This document shows positions 10,699 through 22,137 of a DNA stretch of 64,000 bases, in pieces. Source of the DNA: Mercurialis annua (Eukaryota; Streptophyta; Magnoliopsida; Malpighiales; Euphorbiaceae). Positions within the stretch are counted from its first letter, which is position 1; each line of letters starts with the position of its first letter. The translations under genes were made by a program, and so were the position numbers. The DNA lies in contig NC_065576.1 of the NCBI RefSeq assembly GCF_937616625.2, positions 15,998,501-16,062,500 of the forward strand, read 5' to 3'. Under the pieces are notes generated by a model, which had not been told where the DNA came from, made no database searches, and saw only the letters and a program-made list of their open reading frames with translations.

Positions 10699-11712
10699 AT
10701 TTGGAATCTACTTCCTGGCACGCCCGCATTCACACACTTGTTACGGTTTTCACAAAAACGCAAAATGCCAGTAACAGATGGTTAAACTGGTTTTAAAGAA
10801 AAAATTATCAAATCAAACCAAACCAATTTTGCTAGTTTTATAATGTGTGTGGTTTGATTTTGGTTTGAAACCAGTATAATTGGTTTGGACTAAAATATCA
10901 ATGCTAAACCAGTCAAACCAGACCATGTACACCCCTACACACAAGCCATATATCTACACATATAAATACTAGATCTATACATATAAATATAATTTTAAAA
11001 TATTACACTCAAATAGCGGTGGAGTGGAGGAGATAGCAGCGGCGGCGTGGTCGTGGAGGGGCAGCAACGGTGACGTGGACGTGGAGGCACAGCGGCGGCG
11101 GCGTGCTGGGGACGAGCGGCGGCGGCGGTAGAAGGATGGTTGTTGTGTGCTTTGAAAAATGAAGTTTGATGATGGGGGGTGAACATTAATGGAAGAAGAA
11201 AAAAAAAGAAATTAGAGTTTTGAAGAATAAAGAAAAGAGAATGTATTTTTGGTAATAAAAGAAATAAGGTTGTATATTTAGAAATATGGAAAACACTATT
11301 ATAAATAGAAAGTATAAGATAACATGTTTGTAAATATTTTACCTTATTATGGTATAAAGTGTAAATATTTCAATAATTAATGTGTGTAATAATTTATATG
11401 AGAGAATAAGAGACACATGGGTGAGAGAAAACAAAGACACATGGTAAGGACCAAAAAATGCTTTTTTTGTCAAAAAAGTGTCTTTTTAACCATTTTTTGA
11501 AAAACCATATTTAGCTGGTTTTTATGCTAAACCCGATTTTCCCGGTTAAATCCGGTTTTTGACCGGTTTTTAAGCATTCCGATTTTAAAAGAAACCAAAC
11601 CGGACAGACAGCCGGTTCCCGATTAACCCGGTCTGACCGGCCGGTCCGATTTTCAAAACATTGCTGGAAAGTGTGGAGCATTGAGATTATGATTTCTCCA
11701 ACAAACAAGTGG
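10699..11712. other. Intergenic sequence with repeat fragments
   Basis: It begins with a Tat-type leader motif (cttcctggcacgcccg). An AACC-rich fragment (about 10775-10955) ends in 'tgtacacccctac', resembling the hAT ends seen at 20984. A GC-rich GGCGGC patch spans about 11025-11140. Another AACCGG-rich stretch (about 11515-11665) ends 'ttttcaaaacattg'. No gene is recognised. Confidence 0.5.
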
Positions 11713-11722
11713 AAATACTTAT

Positions 11723-12076
11723 GAACAAAGGGTCAAAGCGCCCCCTAAACTTGTGTCACGGGGTCATCTAACCCAATTTATACCTTTTTGAGCAAATAAC
11801 CCCAAAACTCTTCATTTTCGGGTCAAGTAACCCCATAATTGTATTTTTAAAATGCGTAAAATACAAATCGGAGGTGAGGGATGCAAAAAAGTAATTAGAT
11901 ACTTCCCTAATTGTTGCGATAAAATTATCCTAAATCTGTTTTTTAAAATAAAAAAATAAATTATGGGGTTATTTGACCCAAAAATGAAGAGTTTTGGGGT
12001 TAGTTGCTCAAAAAAGTATAAATTGGGCTAAATGACCCCGCATCACAAGTTGAGGGGGCGCGTTGACCCTTTGTTC
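11723..12076. mobile_element. Mutator-like MITE, 354 bp
   Basis: Long terminal inverted repeats start GAACAAAGGGTCAA and end TTGACCCTTTGTTC, with pairing extending about 130 bp from each end. The flanks carry a direct repeat AAATACTTAT (11713-11722 and 12077-12086), 9-10 bp long as expected for Mutator-like elements. There is no coding capacity. Confidence 0.85.
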
Positions 12077-12245
12077 AAATACTTATAGATAAAATGTGGA
12101 GCATGAGTTGAGATGGATCGAATTAGCATATTAAATGAGTTAAATTAGAGCTGTAAATAGGAATTAGAAAAAAAAGGTATAAACAAAGGCATACACGGTA
12201 GTTCTCATTTCCTGTAGTCAGTATTAGGTTAAAAAGCATGATCGA

Positions 12246-15200
12246 TCATCTCGGGTTGGACAATTGAATAGCTTCTTGGTGAAGAGTGGAATGTTCAGGC
12301 CAGAGAAAGTGGGAAGACATGAGTGAGAACTCTTGATTCCTGACGTCCTCCAGCTGCTCCCACTCCGTCCATCTCTCTGTCAGGCCCGTTCCTTGAAGCA
12401 GCTTCACCACTTCCGCCATTCTCGGGCGCAGTTCCGGTGAGCTTTGGGTGCAAAGCAGAGCAACCTTCACCAATATCTCTACTTGTTTCCGGTCATAACA
12501 CTTCAAGTTTCCATCCACAATGTCATCCACTCTATTTTCTCTGACCAACTTTTTGGCCTGCTTGACGTCGCATATATCATTTCAGAGACGAACAAAAATT
12601 AGAAATACGAAAGAGTAAAGAGTAAAAGGTCCAAGTCTTACATGATCAATCAAAAGAACATCCTCTTCCTCATCTAGTCGGGCAAGATCGATTGCACGCT
12701 TACCATTCACCAATTCCAGAAGTGTTACCCCATATCCAAAAACATCAGTCTTTTCTGAAGATTTTCCAGTCGACAAATATTCTGGGGCAATATGACCCAT
12801 TGTACCACGTACCTGAGTCGTCACATGAGTCAGCTGTGTGTCGACTGCCTTTGCTAGCCCAAAATCTCCAACAACAGCTTCAAAATGGTCATCTAAGAGA
12901 ATGTTGGCAGCCTTTAAATCACGGTGTATTATCTTAGGATTACAATGCTCATGCAGATACTCCAACCCATGAGCTGCACCAAAGGCCACGCGTCTCCTTG
13001 TATCCCAATCCAGCCCCTTTTCTCCGGCTTTTAACTCTATACTAAATTAACAACAAAACATAAATATCCACTAACTTGATCCATTTTATTATACTGATAT
13101 TAGAGAACAATGACAGAATGAAGCATGGTGTTTATATAAGGACTAATTTACCTCTCAGGTGATATGCAACACTGAGATTTTGCATATACGGATAAACAAG
13201 GATTCTCTCCGAGGAAGTTGTACAAAACCCAATCAACCGTAAAAGATTCTTATGAACTGCAACACTAATAATTTGAACCTCTCTATGGAAAGCAGCCTCT
13301 CCTCCTGGACTATTACAATCTGAAAGACGTTTTACGGCAATCTTTGTGTTGTCTGAAAGGACGCCTTTATACACTTTTCCAAATCCTCCCTGTCCAATTA
13401 TGTTGTTTTCACTGAAATTGCCAGTAGCCAGTTGGATTTCACGCCAAGAAAATCTTCTAAGCTGTCCAAAAGAGACTTTGCGGTCATCTTCACCTAAGAT
13501 TTTATATGTTCACAAGATTAAACAGGTGTTAGACTATGAAAGCAGTCTGGTTCATCAACTTCATAATCACGACGCAGCCTTGCATGAAGTTCTTATCAAA
13601 GAACCTAATAAGTAATGGCACTGCTATTAATGAAGGAAAAGAAAATTACCAGCAACATCAACAAAAACATCATGTTTGAGTCTGCGGGATCTATGATATT
13701 GGCATGCAAAGCCAAGGAGCAAAAGTATGAAAGCGCCACAGCATGCGGTAATGACAATGATTTTCAGTCTTGACTTCTTGGTTGGAACTGCAAAATAAAT
13801 TCTAGCTTAAGCTCCACTTGATGTCTGACATCACTGAGAAACACACACAGCATAAGAAGAATTTAACAAACAAACCTGCAGGAGACCTTGAGATGCAAGG
13901 TTCTGCCAAATTGGAGCCACAAGTAAGACCTGTCGCTGTAAAACTGAGAGCAAAGTATTCATTAACAAGCACATTAAAACGCTCTAGATACATGCTACAC
14001 ATGCATCAATTCTGATTCATTTTGGGTAAACATAATACTCTATTAATCTGTTACACATAATTTAAGTATGTAAATGAGCAAGTGTTCAATTAACTGATAG
14101 TTTACATCAAGCGACATGCTCAAGACATTTAAACTATTACAATGAGATTTGCTTGTGTCGCATGCTTAAAGGAGAAATCAAAATTTGAGGATGCCTTAAT
14201 TAACATGTAACTTCTGTTGGTTTACTATCAGTGAAAGTAGGAAAGTAAATTACGAATGACGATAAACACATCATGCAAGTTCCAACTTGACAACCTAGAA
14301 CAATGCATGGACTACAGTTTCTATCTGCAACATTGGCCATGATCTTCTGTTATGATTAGTCGATAAGTATCGTGTCACAGGGTGATGACCTTCTTTTGAA
14401 GGTTGTCTTGTTCTTGATTTATTATGCCTTTTAGCTAAAATGATTGTTGGAAATGGAGAGTGCTGCCCACCCGGAAACTCTAGAGAGAGTTTCCTAACCG
14501 AGTTGTTTTGAATTTTTCGATAATTTTATTAAGGGTTAATTACATATAAAATCACCACCTTTACACAAAATTGCAAAAATAACATGACCTTTAAAACGTG
14601 GCAATTCAGGGCACCACCTTTCATTTCTTTTCAAAAACAACATGTACATATTTTTAGTGGCATTTTTGCTAACGTGGCATGACACGTGTCACTCCCATCG
14701 GGTGTCCAAGCCAGCAAAATTTTATCTAAAAATGTGCCCATGTTGTTTTTGAAAAGAAATGAAAGGTGATGCCCTGAATTGACACGTTTTAAATGTCGTG
14801 TTATTTTTGAAAATTCGTGTAAAGGTGGTGATTTTATATGTAATTAACCCTTTTATTAATAAGCTGAACAACTATATATAATACAATTAGTCTTGGGTAG
14901 CAAGACTCCTAATAGTACTAGAAAATATAATACTCCTTCTGTCCCATTCTAATTGAGAAAATTCTCATTGCACATTGTTTAAGAAATTTTAGTAACTTAC
15001 TTTTGTATCCTCATATTACATTAAATGCTTCACCACTTTTTTTTAAATATGCTTTTAATATGCATTAATTGAGGGCAAAAGAAGAAAAGTAGTGTAAAAA
15101 GTATTCTATAAATAGAAGTTCTCAAATAGAATGGGACACTCAAAATAGAAAATTTGTTCAATTAGAATGGGACGGAGGGAGTACTAAATAAAAAGATTCC

Positions 15201-18200
15201 TAATTGGAATATTACTAGGAAACATAATACTATGGAATAAGAAACCAACTGAATAAGAAAGAATCTAATAAAAAAAATAGCTCCTAAATATTAAACTGTT
15301 AGCTAGGCGTCTTTACTGTCAATTGCCAAATCATTCTTCTTCATGCTTCTGGAATAGACTTACCATAGAATAAGTCCATAACATCTGCATGGACTTATTT
15401 GCTTTTCAATTTGAATATGTATACTGGTGTCTAAATTCCAAAGATTGAAAAGAATCTGGATCAATGTTGGCTCTACTACCTTATCCATTTGCAGTTTTCT
15501 ATATGGAACAATACAAAGCAGCTTCCTAGCATTATAACTGAGAAGATTCCACTAAAATTCCAGATCTGTCCATCACACCAGGCTATTAGCTTTTCATCAT
15601 TCTCTGCTCTTTATCCCCATTGCATATTCTCCTCTCTGTCTATGGGTAGGGATTGGTAGTGAAGGGGGGTGGGCAGGATACAACTTTCAATAAAGCTTGG
15701 CAAGAATTAACCTAAGATGGAACTGATACCAGCCTAGCTCTCGCCATTTAAGATGAAGTCAAAAGGCTTTGATACTTTTAAAAATTCACCAGGCTAAAAA
15801 GAACCAGTAATAGCTGAATAGCTATCACCATCCAAGAGTAAGATAACTTGTGTAAAAAATGGAAGCTTAGATTATGCAAAACTCATCTGAAAACTTAGAA
15901 CTCTAATTCAAAATATATATTGAAGAAAGATGGACCAATAATGCTTTTTCTTTAGTCTGTCAGAAATCATTATCAGAACAAGATATTTGCACATGCATGG
16001 GAGTTACACACATACCCTTTATACCAATTTTTGTGGATTAATAAAAGAGAATTCACTGAAAATTGAGACCCCAGTCATTCCACGGTGATCACTTCAGATT
16101 ACATTGTGTCAGTGCTCGGAGATATATTGATTATTGAAAAGTAGGCTAAATCCTTCATAAAGTCTCTAAACTATAGGGTAACTGATCCCAGTGTTGTTTA
16201 AGGCGCAAGGCGCTCTCAAGGCGAGATAGCCATATATCGCCCGAGGTGAGAAGCGCTAAAAAAGCGCTCGCCTTATCGAAGTAAGGCGCCAATACCTAAA
16301 AATATTAAATATATATATTTAATAAAAAATCATAAATCATAAATATAAAACTCTTAAATTTCTAAATTTAAACCATAATCATAAAGCTAATAGATCTATA
16401 ATAATAGTCCTAACCCTAAATACTTATCATGCAATACCAAAATCACAACGAGTTTCAACTTTCAACAAAAGACGATCTTATAACTAATCAGAATAAGGAC
16501 CTAAATTCAATCACTAAAATATCCATCAACATCTTCATCAAATTCAATGCTAACATGTAGCTGCTAACTTTTTGTTTTTTTTTCCATCATATACTACTGT
16601 AATTCCAACTTAACATGTTCAGGACACTTCAAACATCTTCTTGCATCTTTATTACCTCCGATTTGATGTAGCTTTGCTCTATATATGCCACCATTTGTGA
16701 CTTTCCCACAAAAAGAACAAGTAACTGGATTTGGGTCACTAGGATTTTGCAAGTAGTTGTATTTCCATCCCGGATCCTTCTTCTTTTCAGTTGTTGAACC
16801 ATCAGTGCATGGTTGAGGTTGGCTATCCATGGCGTGAGAAGAAAGAATAAAAGGCTCTGCTCTTTTTTTTCTACTGAACGTATATTTTAATTTGAAGTTA
16901 TTGTGTTTTACTTAATCCTAAACACTTAAATAGAAACTTGAATAGACTTTTAGACTTCCTAAAAGACTTTTAAACTTCCTAAGTTAAATCCATTTAAAGC
17001 ATTAATTAAGGCATTAATTAAGGCTATCAAATAGGAATGTCTAGATTAGAGTAAAAGTCACCTAAAAAACGTAAAAAAACAAAAAATTCAATACAGCGTG
17101 CTTTTTTCATATTCCAAGGCGGGCCAAGGCGAGCGCTTAAGCAAATAAAGCGCTCGCCTTACTGAAGGCGCCTCGACTGGAAGGTCTGGAGGCGCCATCA
17201 GTCTGTGGCGCCTCGCCTGAGCGCCCGCTTTTAATAACACTGACTGATCCTGCACTAAACATTCAAGTAAACTAAACTATTTTTTCTTTTTGAAAACTGA
17301 ACTTTCATTTTTTTCATTTTGGTATTTTCCGACTAAAAATGCTTAGGTGGCTGCCGAAATTATTATTTTCTACATGAAAACTTGCCATGGATGCATAATT
17401 TGACCTAAAAACTTCTTCTTAAAGTAAAATTATGTACGTGTGATAAATTTTCAAAGTAAAACTAGCAAAATCCGGTCGCACATGTCAACTTCCGGCTGCA
17501 ACATAAACATTTTTGCCGAAAAATATCAAAACAGAAAAAAATGAAAGTTCAATGATCAAAAAGAAAAAAAAAATAGTTTAGTAACTGAAATGAAAAAATT
17601 TAAGAATTCAATGATAGTCAGGATCAATTACCCTATAAGCTTTTTTTTTCACTTGTCCTAACATATATTTTGCATTAAGTAATCCTTTAACTATTTATTT
17701 TGTACAATCGTGATCCTTCTATAAATAAAATTACAAAAAATGGCGTCGTTTCGATTGGCATAAAACTACGATTTTTCATACCTAAAAGGACCGCATGCGT
17801 ACAAAATAAATAGTTAAGGGGCTACTTAAATGCAAGTATATGTTAAGGACTTAGTGAAATAAAAGCTAATAGTATAAGGACTTTAAGACGGGTTTAGCCA
17901 AGAAAGTAAATCAAAGAATTAACGTTGGGAAGAAAACTGGTCAAAATAGAGTAAAAAGTAGATGCCCAAAGCAAATAAGAAACATTAAAGAGTTAACTTA
18001 TTAAAACAAAATCAAAAGAAGGATACACATATTAATGGAACTTACTTGAACTCAGGAATTGAAAATAGTTGCACTGGTACTCGTCCGATTAAGTTGTTTG
18101 AAGAAATATCCCTGTCATGAAGAGAAGGAAACGGAATTTGAGCGAGCTCAAAGGTGAATAACAGAAGAAATTAAATGAAAAAAATAGATCAACCATAGTT

Positions 18201-19983
18201 AAATACTTCGAAAAGATCATTGTTATTAAAGGCGAAGGGCGCTCCGCTCCGCCAAGGGGTCCTAGTGCCCGAGGCGCGAGGCACCCGCCTTTCGAAAGAA
18301 AGGCGTTAGAAAAAAAAAATCACAAAATAAAATTTGTAAAAATCATAAATATATTCTTCATACGTAAAATAAAAAAATAAGCACAACCCCCATAAACTTA
18401 ATAATTTAGATTTTTTAAGTCTAACTAACAATAAAATAAATTAAGATAAGCTTGATGCAAGGGTGAGGCCCTGGCCAGTGCCTGAGACAAGCCTTTCACA
18501 ACAATGGAACAGATGTTTCCTAAAGATTTTCTTTTATCTTTTATGAACTGCTGTTAGTTGATTAAACTATACTAGTTAAAACTGAAATAAAGTTGGCATG
18601 CAACTTGCACTTGAAGATGAATTAGAACCAGCAAATAGAAAGTTTTCTGACATTAATTCAATGAGCTAGAAAAATAAAGCATAGGTAATACGAACAGCCT
18701 TATTTACATCAATCAAAATTCAATTTTGATGTTACTAAGAAAAATGCAACTTAACAGATGCAGCTTAAACAATTAAATGAATGGTTCATATACTAAAAAA
18801 CTCCTACTAGCAAATCTCATACACAACAACAATCTAAGGAACTTTTACGCAAAATCTGTGTATGTTTCACAGCCATATAAATAGAACAAGTAAATTGGAC
18901 TCTTCAATAATCATTAATTGCATACTTACATACGCTTTAAGTTAACCAGCTTTCCCCAACTGCTAGGTATAGAACCTTGGAATTTATTATTAGCAAGATT
19001 TAGATTTTCAAGGTGCACCAGGTTGGCAAGATAATCAGGCAATGACCCAGATAAATTATTGTTCTGCAGTTCCCTGAATGGAGCACAATAACTTTATGAA
19101 CATCATCATAGTACAGAAATATGCATGTCTAATATACAACTACATGTGTATATATATATAATTCAAAGATCAAAAGATAAACAGAAAAAAAAGTTTTCAT
19201 GATATGACTCGGCCTGATAAATAAAGCAAAGTAATAGAAGAATTACAGGAAGCAAAGTAAATAAAAAGAATGTCTATCCAAGTTTACCATCACAAAACTT
19301 CTATCCATTAGCCTGCAATTAAAGCAATTGGATTTCGGTTCTTGAATGTTTTGCTGTGCAAGCTGATTATACTAGTGTTTTCACAAGCATTTGATGATCT
19401 ATGTTCTATAAATCTGGTTCATCATGCATGCAGTGCAATCTTATGATCACAGTAAATCAACTAACAAGTTAACCAAGAACTTCAGTTTGGTGATTGCAGG
19501 TGAAAGGGTTCCAGAAAATCCATTTGAAGCCAAGCTCCTGCAAGATAGTAGATTCACAAAGTAAATGTCCTGTAAGAAAATAGACAACAACGATTATGAG
19601 AAAATTGAAACGAAAACTGAAGAACGCGAAGCATGTATTGCATTCGTTACGAAAAAAATGGAAAGCAAATGCAGCACTTACAGGGATATGACATTTCCAT
19701 TTGTGCAAGTGACATGAGACCAACTAAAGCAAGGGCTAACAAAAAAGTAATTCCAATCCGCCATTCGGTGATTCGAATCATTGAGTCCTCTAAGAAGCTC
19801 AATCAAAGCTTCACCTACACATTAGTAAAATAGTTAAAAGCTTATTCAAATGATTTGGAAACAAGAGCAGAGGATAGATAGCAGCAAACCTTGTAGGTCA
19901 GGATCCTTGGAGGTATAAGCAACAGCTACAAAATTAAGGAATAGGAGACAGGTGATGGCTGTTGAGAAACATGTTGCCACCAT
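12246..19983 (-). CDS. LRR receptor-like serine/threonine kinase (LRR subfamily II, At5g63710-like)
   Basis: Ten minus-strand exons give 1764 bp (587 codons plus stop) in phase: 19983-19890, 19814-19682, 19537-19466, 19073-18930, 18111-18046, 13943-13876, 13787-13650, 13493-13152, 13036-12642, 12557-12246. The protein has a signal peptide ([20 protein letters not shown]), an [12 protein letters not shown]-cap, about four LRRs in 72-bp exon units, and a short Cys segment ([11 protein letters not shown]). A transmembrane helix lies near residues 200-222. The kinase has GQGGFGKV (about 273-280), the VAIK lysine in [13 protein letters not shown] (390-397) and DFG (410-412), so it is an active-type RD kinase. 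The exon pattern and C-terminus (WEQLEDVRN...LSNPR) match the SERK-related subfamily II, closest to At5g63710 by recollection. A plasma-membrane signalling role is inferred from family; the ligand is unknown. A 5'UTR intron (20143-19993) is likely. Intron 5 (13944-18045) is swollen by transposons. Confidence 0.9.
14533..14850. mobile_element. Mutator-like MITE in intron 5, 318 bp
   Basis: The terminal inverted repeats are GGGTTAATTACATATAAAAT and its complement, pairing for about 130 bp. Perfect 9-bp flanking repeats TTTTATTAA lie at 14524-14532 and 14851-14859, the Mutator signature. Non-coding. Confidence 0.9.
14933..15181. mobile_element. Stowaway-like (Tc1/mariner) MITE in intron 5, 249 bp
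   Basis: The ends are CTCCTTCTGTCCCATTCTAA and TTAGAATGGGACGGAGGGAG, the classic CTCCCTCCGTCCC Stowaway terminus. They are flanked by TA (14931-14932 and 15182-15183). Non-coding. Confidence 0.9.
16189..17242 (-). mobile_element. Inner hAT element, 1054 bp, internally deleted
   Basis: The ends are CAGTGTTGTTTAAGGCGC and GCGCCCGCTTTTAATAACACTG, flanked by a perfect 8-bp repeat ACTGATCC (16181-16188 and 17243-17250), the hAT signature. Both ends are rich in GGCG(A/C)-type words. The only coding remnant is a BED-finger ORF on the minus strand; no hAT dimerisation or catalytic segment is visible. It is non-autonomous. Confidence 0.93.
16594..16830 (-). CDS. Orphan BED-type zinc-finger ORF (hAT transposase N-terminus)
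   Basis: A 78-codon open frame inside the inner hAT element, starting [12 protein letters not shown]. It contains a BED-like finger with W-K-Y near residue 23, CSFCGK (about 38-43), AKLHQIGG (about 52-59) and a C-x2-C-x2-H tail ([10 protein letters not shown]). BED fingers form the DNA-binding N-terminus of plant hAT transposases; the frame stops right after the finger and the rest of the transposase is absent. It could be a relic or, if expressed, a DNA-binding peptide without catalytic activity. It is antisense to nothing and lies in the sense orientation within an intron of the kinase gene. Confidence 0.65.
   Translation of the reverse strand: MDSQPQPCTDGSTTEKKKDPGWKYNYLQNPSDPNPVTCSFCGKVTNGGIYRAKLHQIGGNKDARRCLKCPEHVKLELQ
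18218..18506. mobile_element. hAT MITE in intron 5, 289 bp
   Basis: The ends are CATTGTTATTAAAGGCG and GCCTTTCACAACAATG. The flanking 8-mers GAAAAGAT (18210-18217) and GAACAGAT (18507-18514) differ at one position. The left terminus resembles the hAT element at 16189, so both probably belong to related families. Confidence 0.75.
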
Positions 19984-20975
19984 TTGTATTTTCTGCAAAC
20001 AAATACACATAACATACATATAACTATGTTTAATTTCTGCTCTAGTTTACATAAAAGCAAGAAATTTGATGTAAACCAAGTATAACAAACCCTCCCACCA
20101 ACTAAATATGGACCAAATTGCAAAAGAAGATGAAATCTGATACCTGCAAACACAAAATTGTGGGAATGATGAAATGGATTAATCATTGTGCCAAAACTAA
20201 AAGGGAGGGACCCAGAAAGCAACCGAGGAAGTGGGATGAGAATGAGAATCCCACTACGTTTAATTAATCAAAATCAAAAAACAATAGTAGCAGATGCCAC
20301 ACCCATAATTCATTTTATTATTTCTACAATAAACCATCAATTCACCCACTAAATATCAAAATCGCCCAATTCAACTGTACAACCGGATCAAACACATCCT
20401 CCCACATACTTCCCCCATTCTCATACTATGGGCTAATAATCGGTCCTTGACTTTTATTGGTCCGATCACAAAACCCCAAATATTTAAAAGAGAAAATTAC
20501 GCCATTTACCGAAAAAATAAAAATAATTAAAAAACTATATGTTGATTTTTTTCATACAAAAATATTAATAATATTTACAAAAGTACAAAAAAATTAAAAA
20601 AATATCAAACATACGGTGTATACTGTGGATATAATGTTAGTATACTAATAAACTAACATTATATCAACATTATATCAACAATATACCAACATTATACATA
20701 CTGAGATTTTATTAATATTAAATAAAAATTTACCAAAATTACATCAAATCGTATATTAAAAATTAAACTAATAATATACTAAAATTATACCAACAGTATA
20801 CCAAGAGTGAACACATCAAAATATACTGAAATTTTATTATTACATCAACATTACACCACATCGCATACTAAATATTAACCGAACAATATACTAAAATTAT
20901 ATCAACAATATACAAATTCTCTAGTTCATTACCAACTATAGTGAAAAATACATATAAAACAAATTATACATGTTA
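19984..20975 (-). promoter_or_regulatory. 5' leader and upstream region of the kinase gene
   Basis: On the minus strand a 5'UTR intron probably runs 20143-19993 (CAG|GTATCAG to TTTGCAG|AAAAT, nine bases before the ATG). The transcription start is probably between 20150 and 20480; no clear TATA box was assigned. From about 20500 the sequence becomes AT-rich, with irregular repeats of 'acattatatcaa' (about 20640-20900). These resume after the hAT insertion (about 22140-22330), so the hAT split an older AT-rich repeat. Confidence 0.45.
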
Positions 20976-20983
20976 TCAACTAG

Positions 20984-22129
20984 TAGGGGTGTGCAAAAAC
21001 CGACCGAAACCGAATTTCCAAACCGAACCGAACCGATTTTAGAAATTCGGTTCGGTTTTTTGGTTTTTCAGTTCGGTTCGGTTTTAATAAATAAAATTTT
21101 TGAATTTTTCGGTTCGGTTCGGTTTGGGTGAAAAACCGACCGAGATAACCGAATTTCCGAATTGTTAAAAATGACATCGTTTTAATAAAAGTAATGCAGC
21201 CCCTCATTTAATAACACTTAACCCTAAAGCTAATTTCATTTTCACCTTTCCTCACAGCCGCCTCCATTTTTCATTTCTTTTCTTTCTCACATCTACTTGC
21301 CCACATCTTCTTCATCATAATTATTGCTTTTCCTCTCATTTTATTTTCTTCCCTTTCTCATTAAGCTACAATTTTATTTTTAGGTTTTCTAATTTTTAGG
21401 TTGATTTCATTTTTGAGTTTTCTAGTTCTAACAATACATCTCATATAATTATTTTCTTTTTTATATTTAATTTTAAATTCAGGATTTAGATGTAATCTTG
21501 GTTCAGTATAATATTGGATTTCTTTTACAATTTTTATCCAACTTCTATAAATTTAGCAAGAGCATATAAGGTTATGTCTTTGATTTGCAATACGTTGATT
21601 CAACTCTGTATTTACTGGTATCAGTTGGTCTGTGCACAAGAAGGTGATTCTCCTTTGCAATTTCTGTTGCCGAATTTGTTGTTCTGAAGTAGAGTTTCTG
21701 TTTAGAAGAAGACCTGCTGCTTTGAAGATTTAATTTTATTTGATGTTGTCTCCAATAATGGGATCATTCTATTTATTTATGCATATGAAATGATTAATTT
21801 GTATTTCTGTTACTTTGAATCTGAATTTGTATTTTTGTCCATGGATTTGAAACATTTGATATTTTGTAGGTTTATTTATTTGTTGAAAGTTGCAATTTAA
21901 TTGTGAAAAATAGCAAGATTAATTGTGAAAAAAAGGTCTGATTTATATGCAGATAAACAAGGCAAAACCGAATTTTTAAAACCGAACCGAACCGAAATAT
22001 TCGGTTCGGTTCGGTTCGGTTTTTCATATAATTCGGTTCGGTTCGGTTTTCCAAAAATAAAATTCGGTTCTATTCGGTTTTGGCATATTTCAAACCGAAC
22101 CAAACCGAACCGACCGATGCACACCCCTA
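20984..22129. mobile_element. hAT element, 1146 bp, with AACCG-repeat ends
   Basis: The ends are TAGGGGTGTGCAAAAACCGA and TCGGTTCGG...TGCACACCCCTA, flanked by a perfect 8-bp repeat TCAACTAG (20976-20983 and 22130-22137). The first and last 170-200 bp are dense arrays of TTCGGTT/AACCGAA words in both orientations. The interior (about 21190-21950) is AT-rich, without a recognisable transposase. It is non-autonomous and inserted in AT-rich repeat DNA upstream of the kinase gene. Confidence 0.9.
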
Positions 22130-22137
22130 TCAACTAG

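Larger units (their letters stand above)
16176..17633. mobile_element. Middle MITE of the nest
   Basis: The inverted ends are GGGTAACTGATCCTGCAC (interrupted by the hAT element) and GTCAGGATCAATTACCC. TATA occurs on both flanks (16172-16175 and 17634-17637). Internal pairing continues between about 17255-17310 and 17535-17610 (aaactattttttctttttga versus its inverse). The superfamily is uncertain: TA or a longer duplication cannot be told apart here. Confidence 0.7.
16144..17899. mobile_element. Outer MITE of a three-level nest in intron 5
   Basis: The left arm starts GGCTAAATCCTTCATAAAGT at 16144, and the right arm is its imperfect inverse ending TTTAGCC at 17899. Once the inner elements are removed, the left arm continues at 17634 and pairs with the right arm for about 100 bp, to a shared TTAACTATTTATTTTGTAC. 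The 9-bp flanks (TGAAAAGTA / AAGAAAGTA) agree at 6 of 9 positions, which hints at a Mutator-like origin. Confidence 0.75.

Noticed and set aside
10775..11665. AACC/AACCGG-rich stretches as complete hAT MITEs
   Set aside because: Only one plausible terminus was found for each and no target duplications, so they are described as fragments only.
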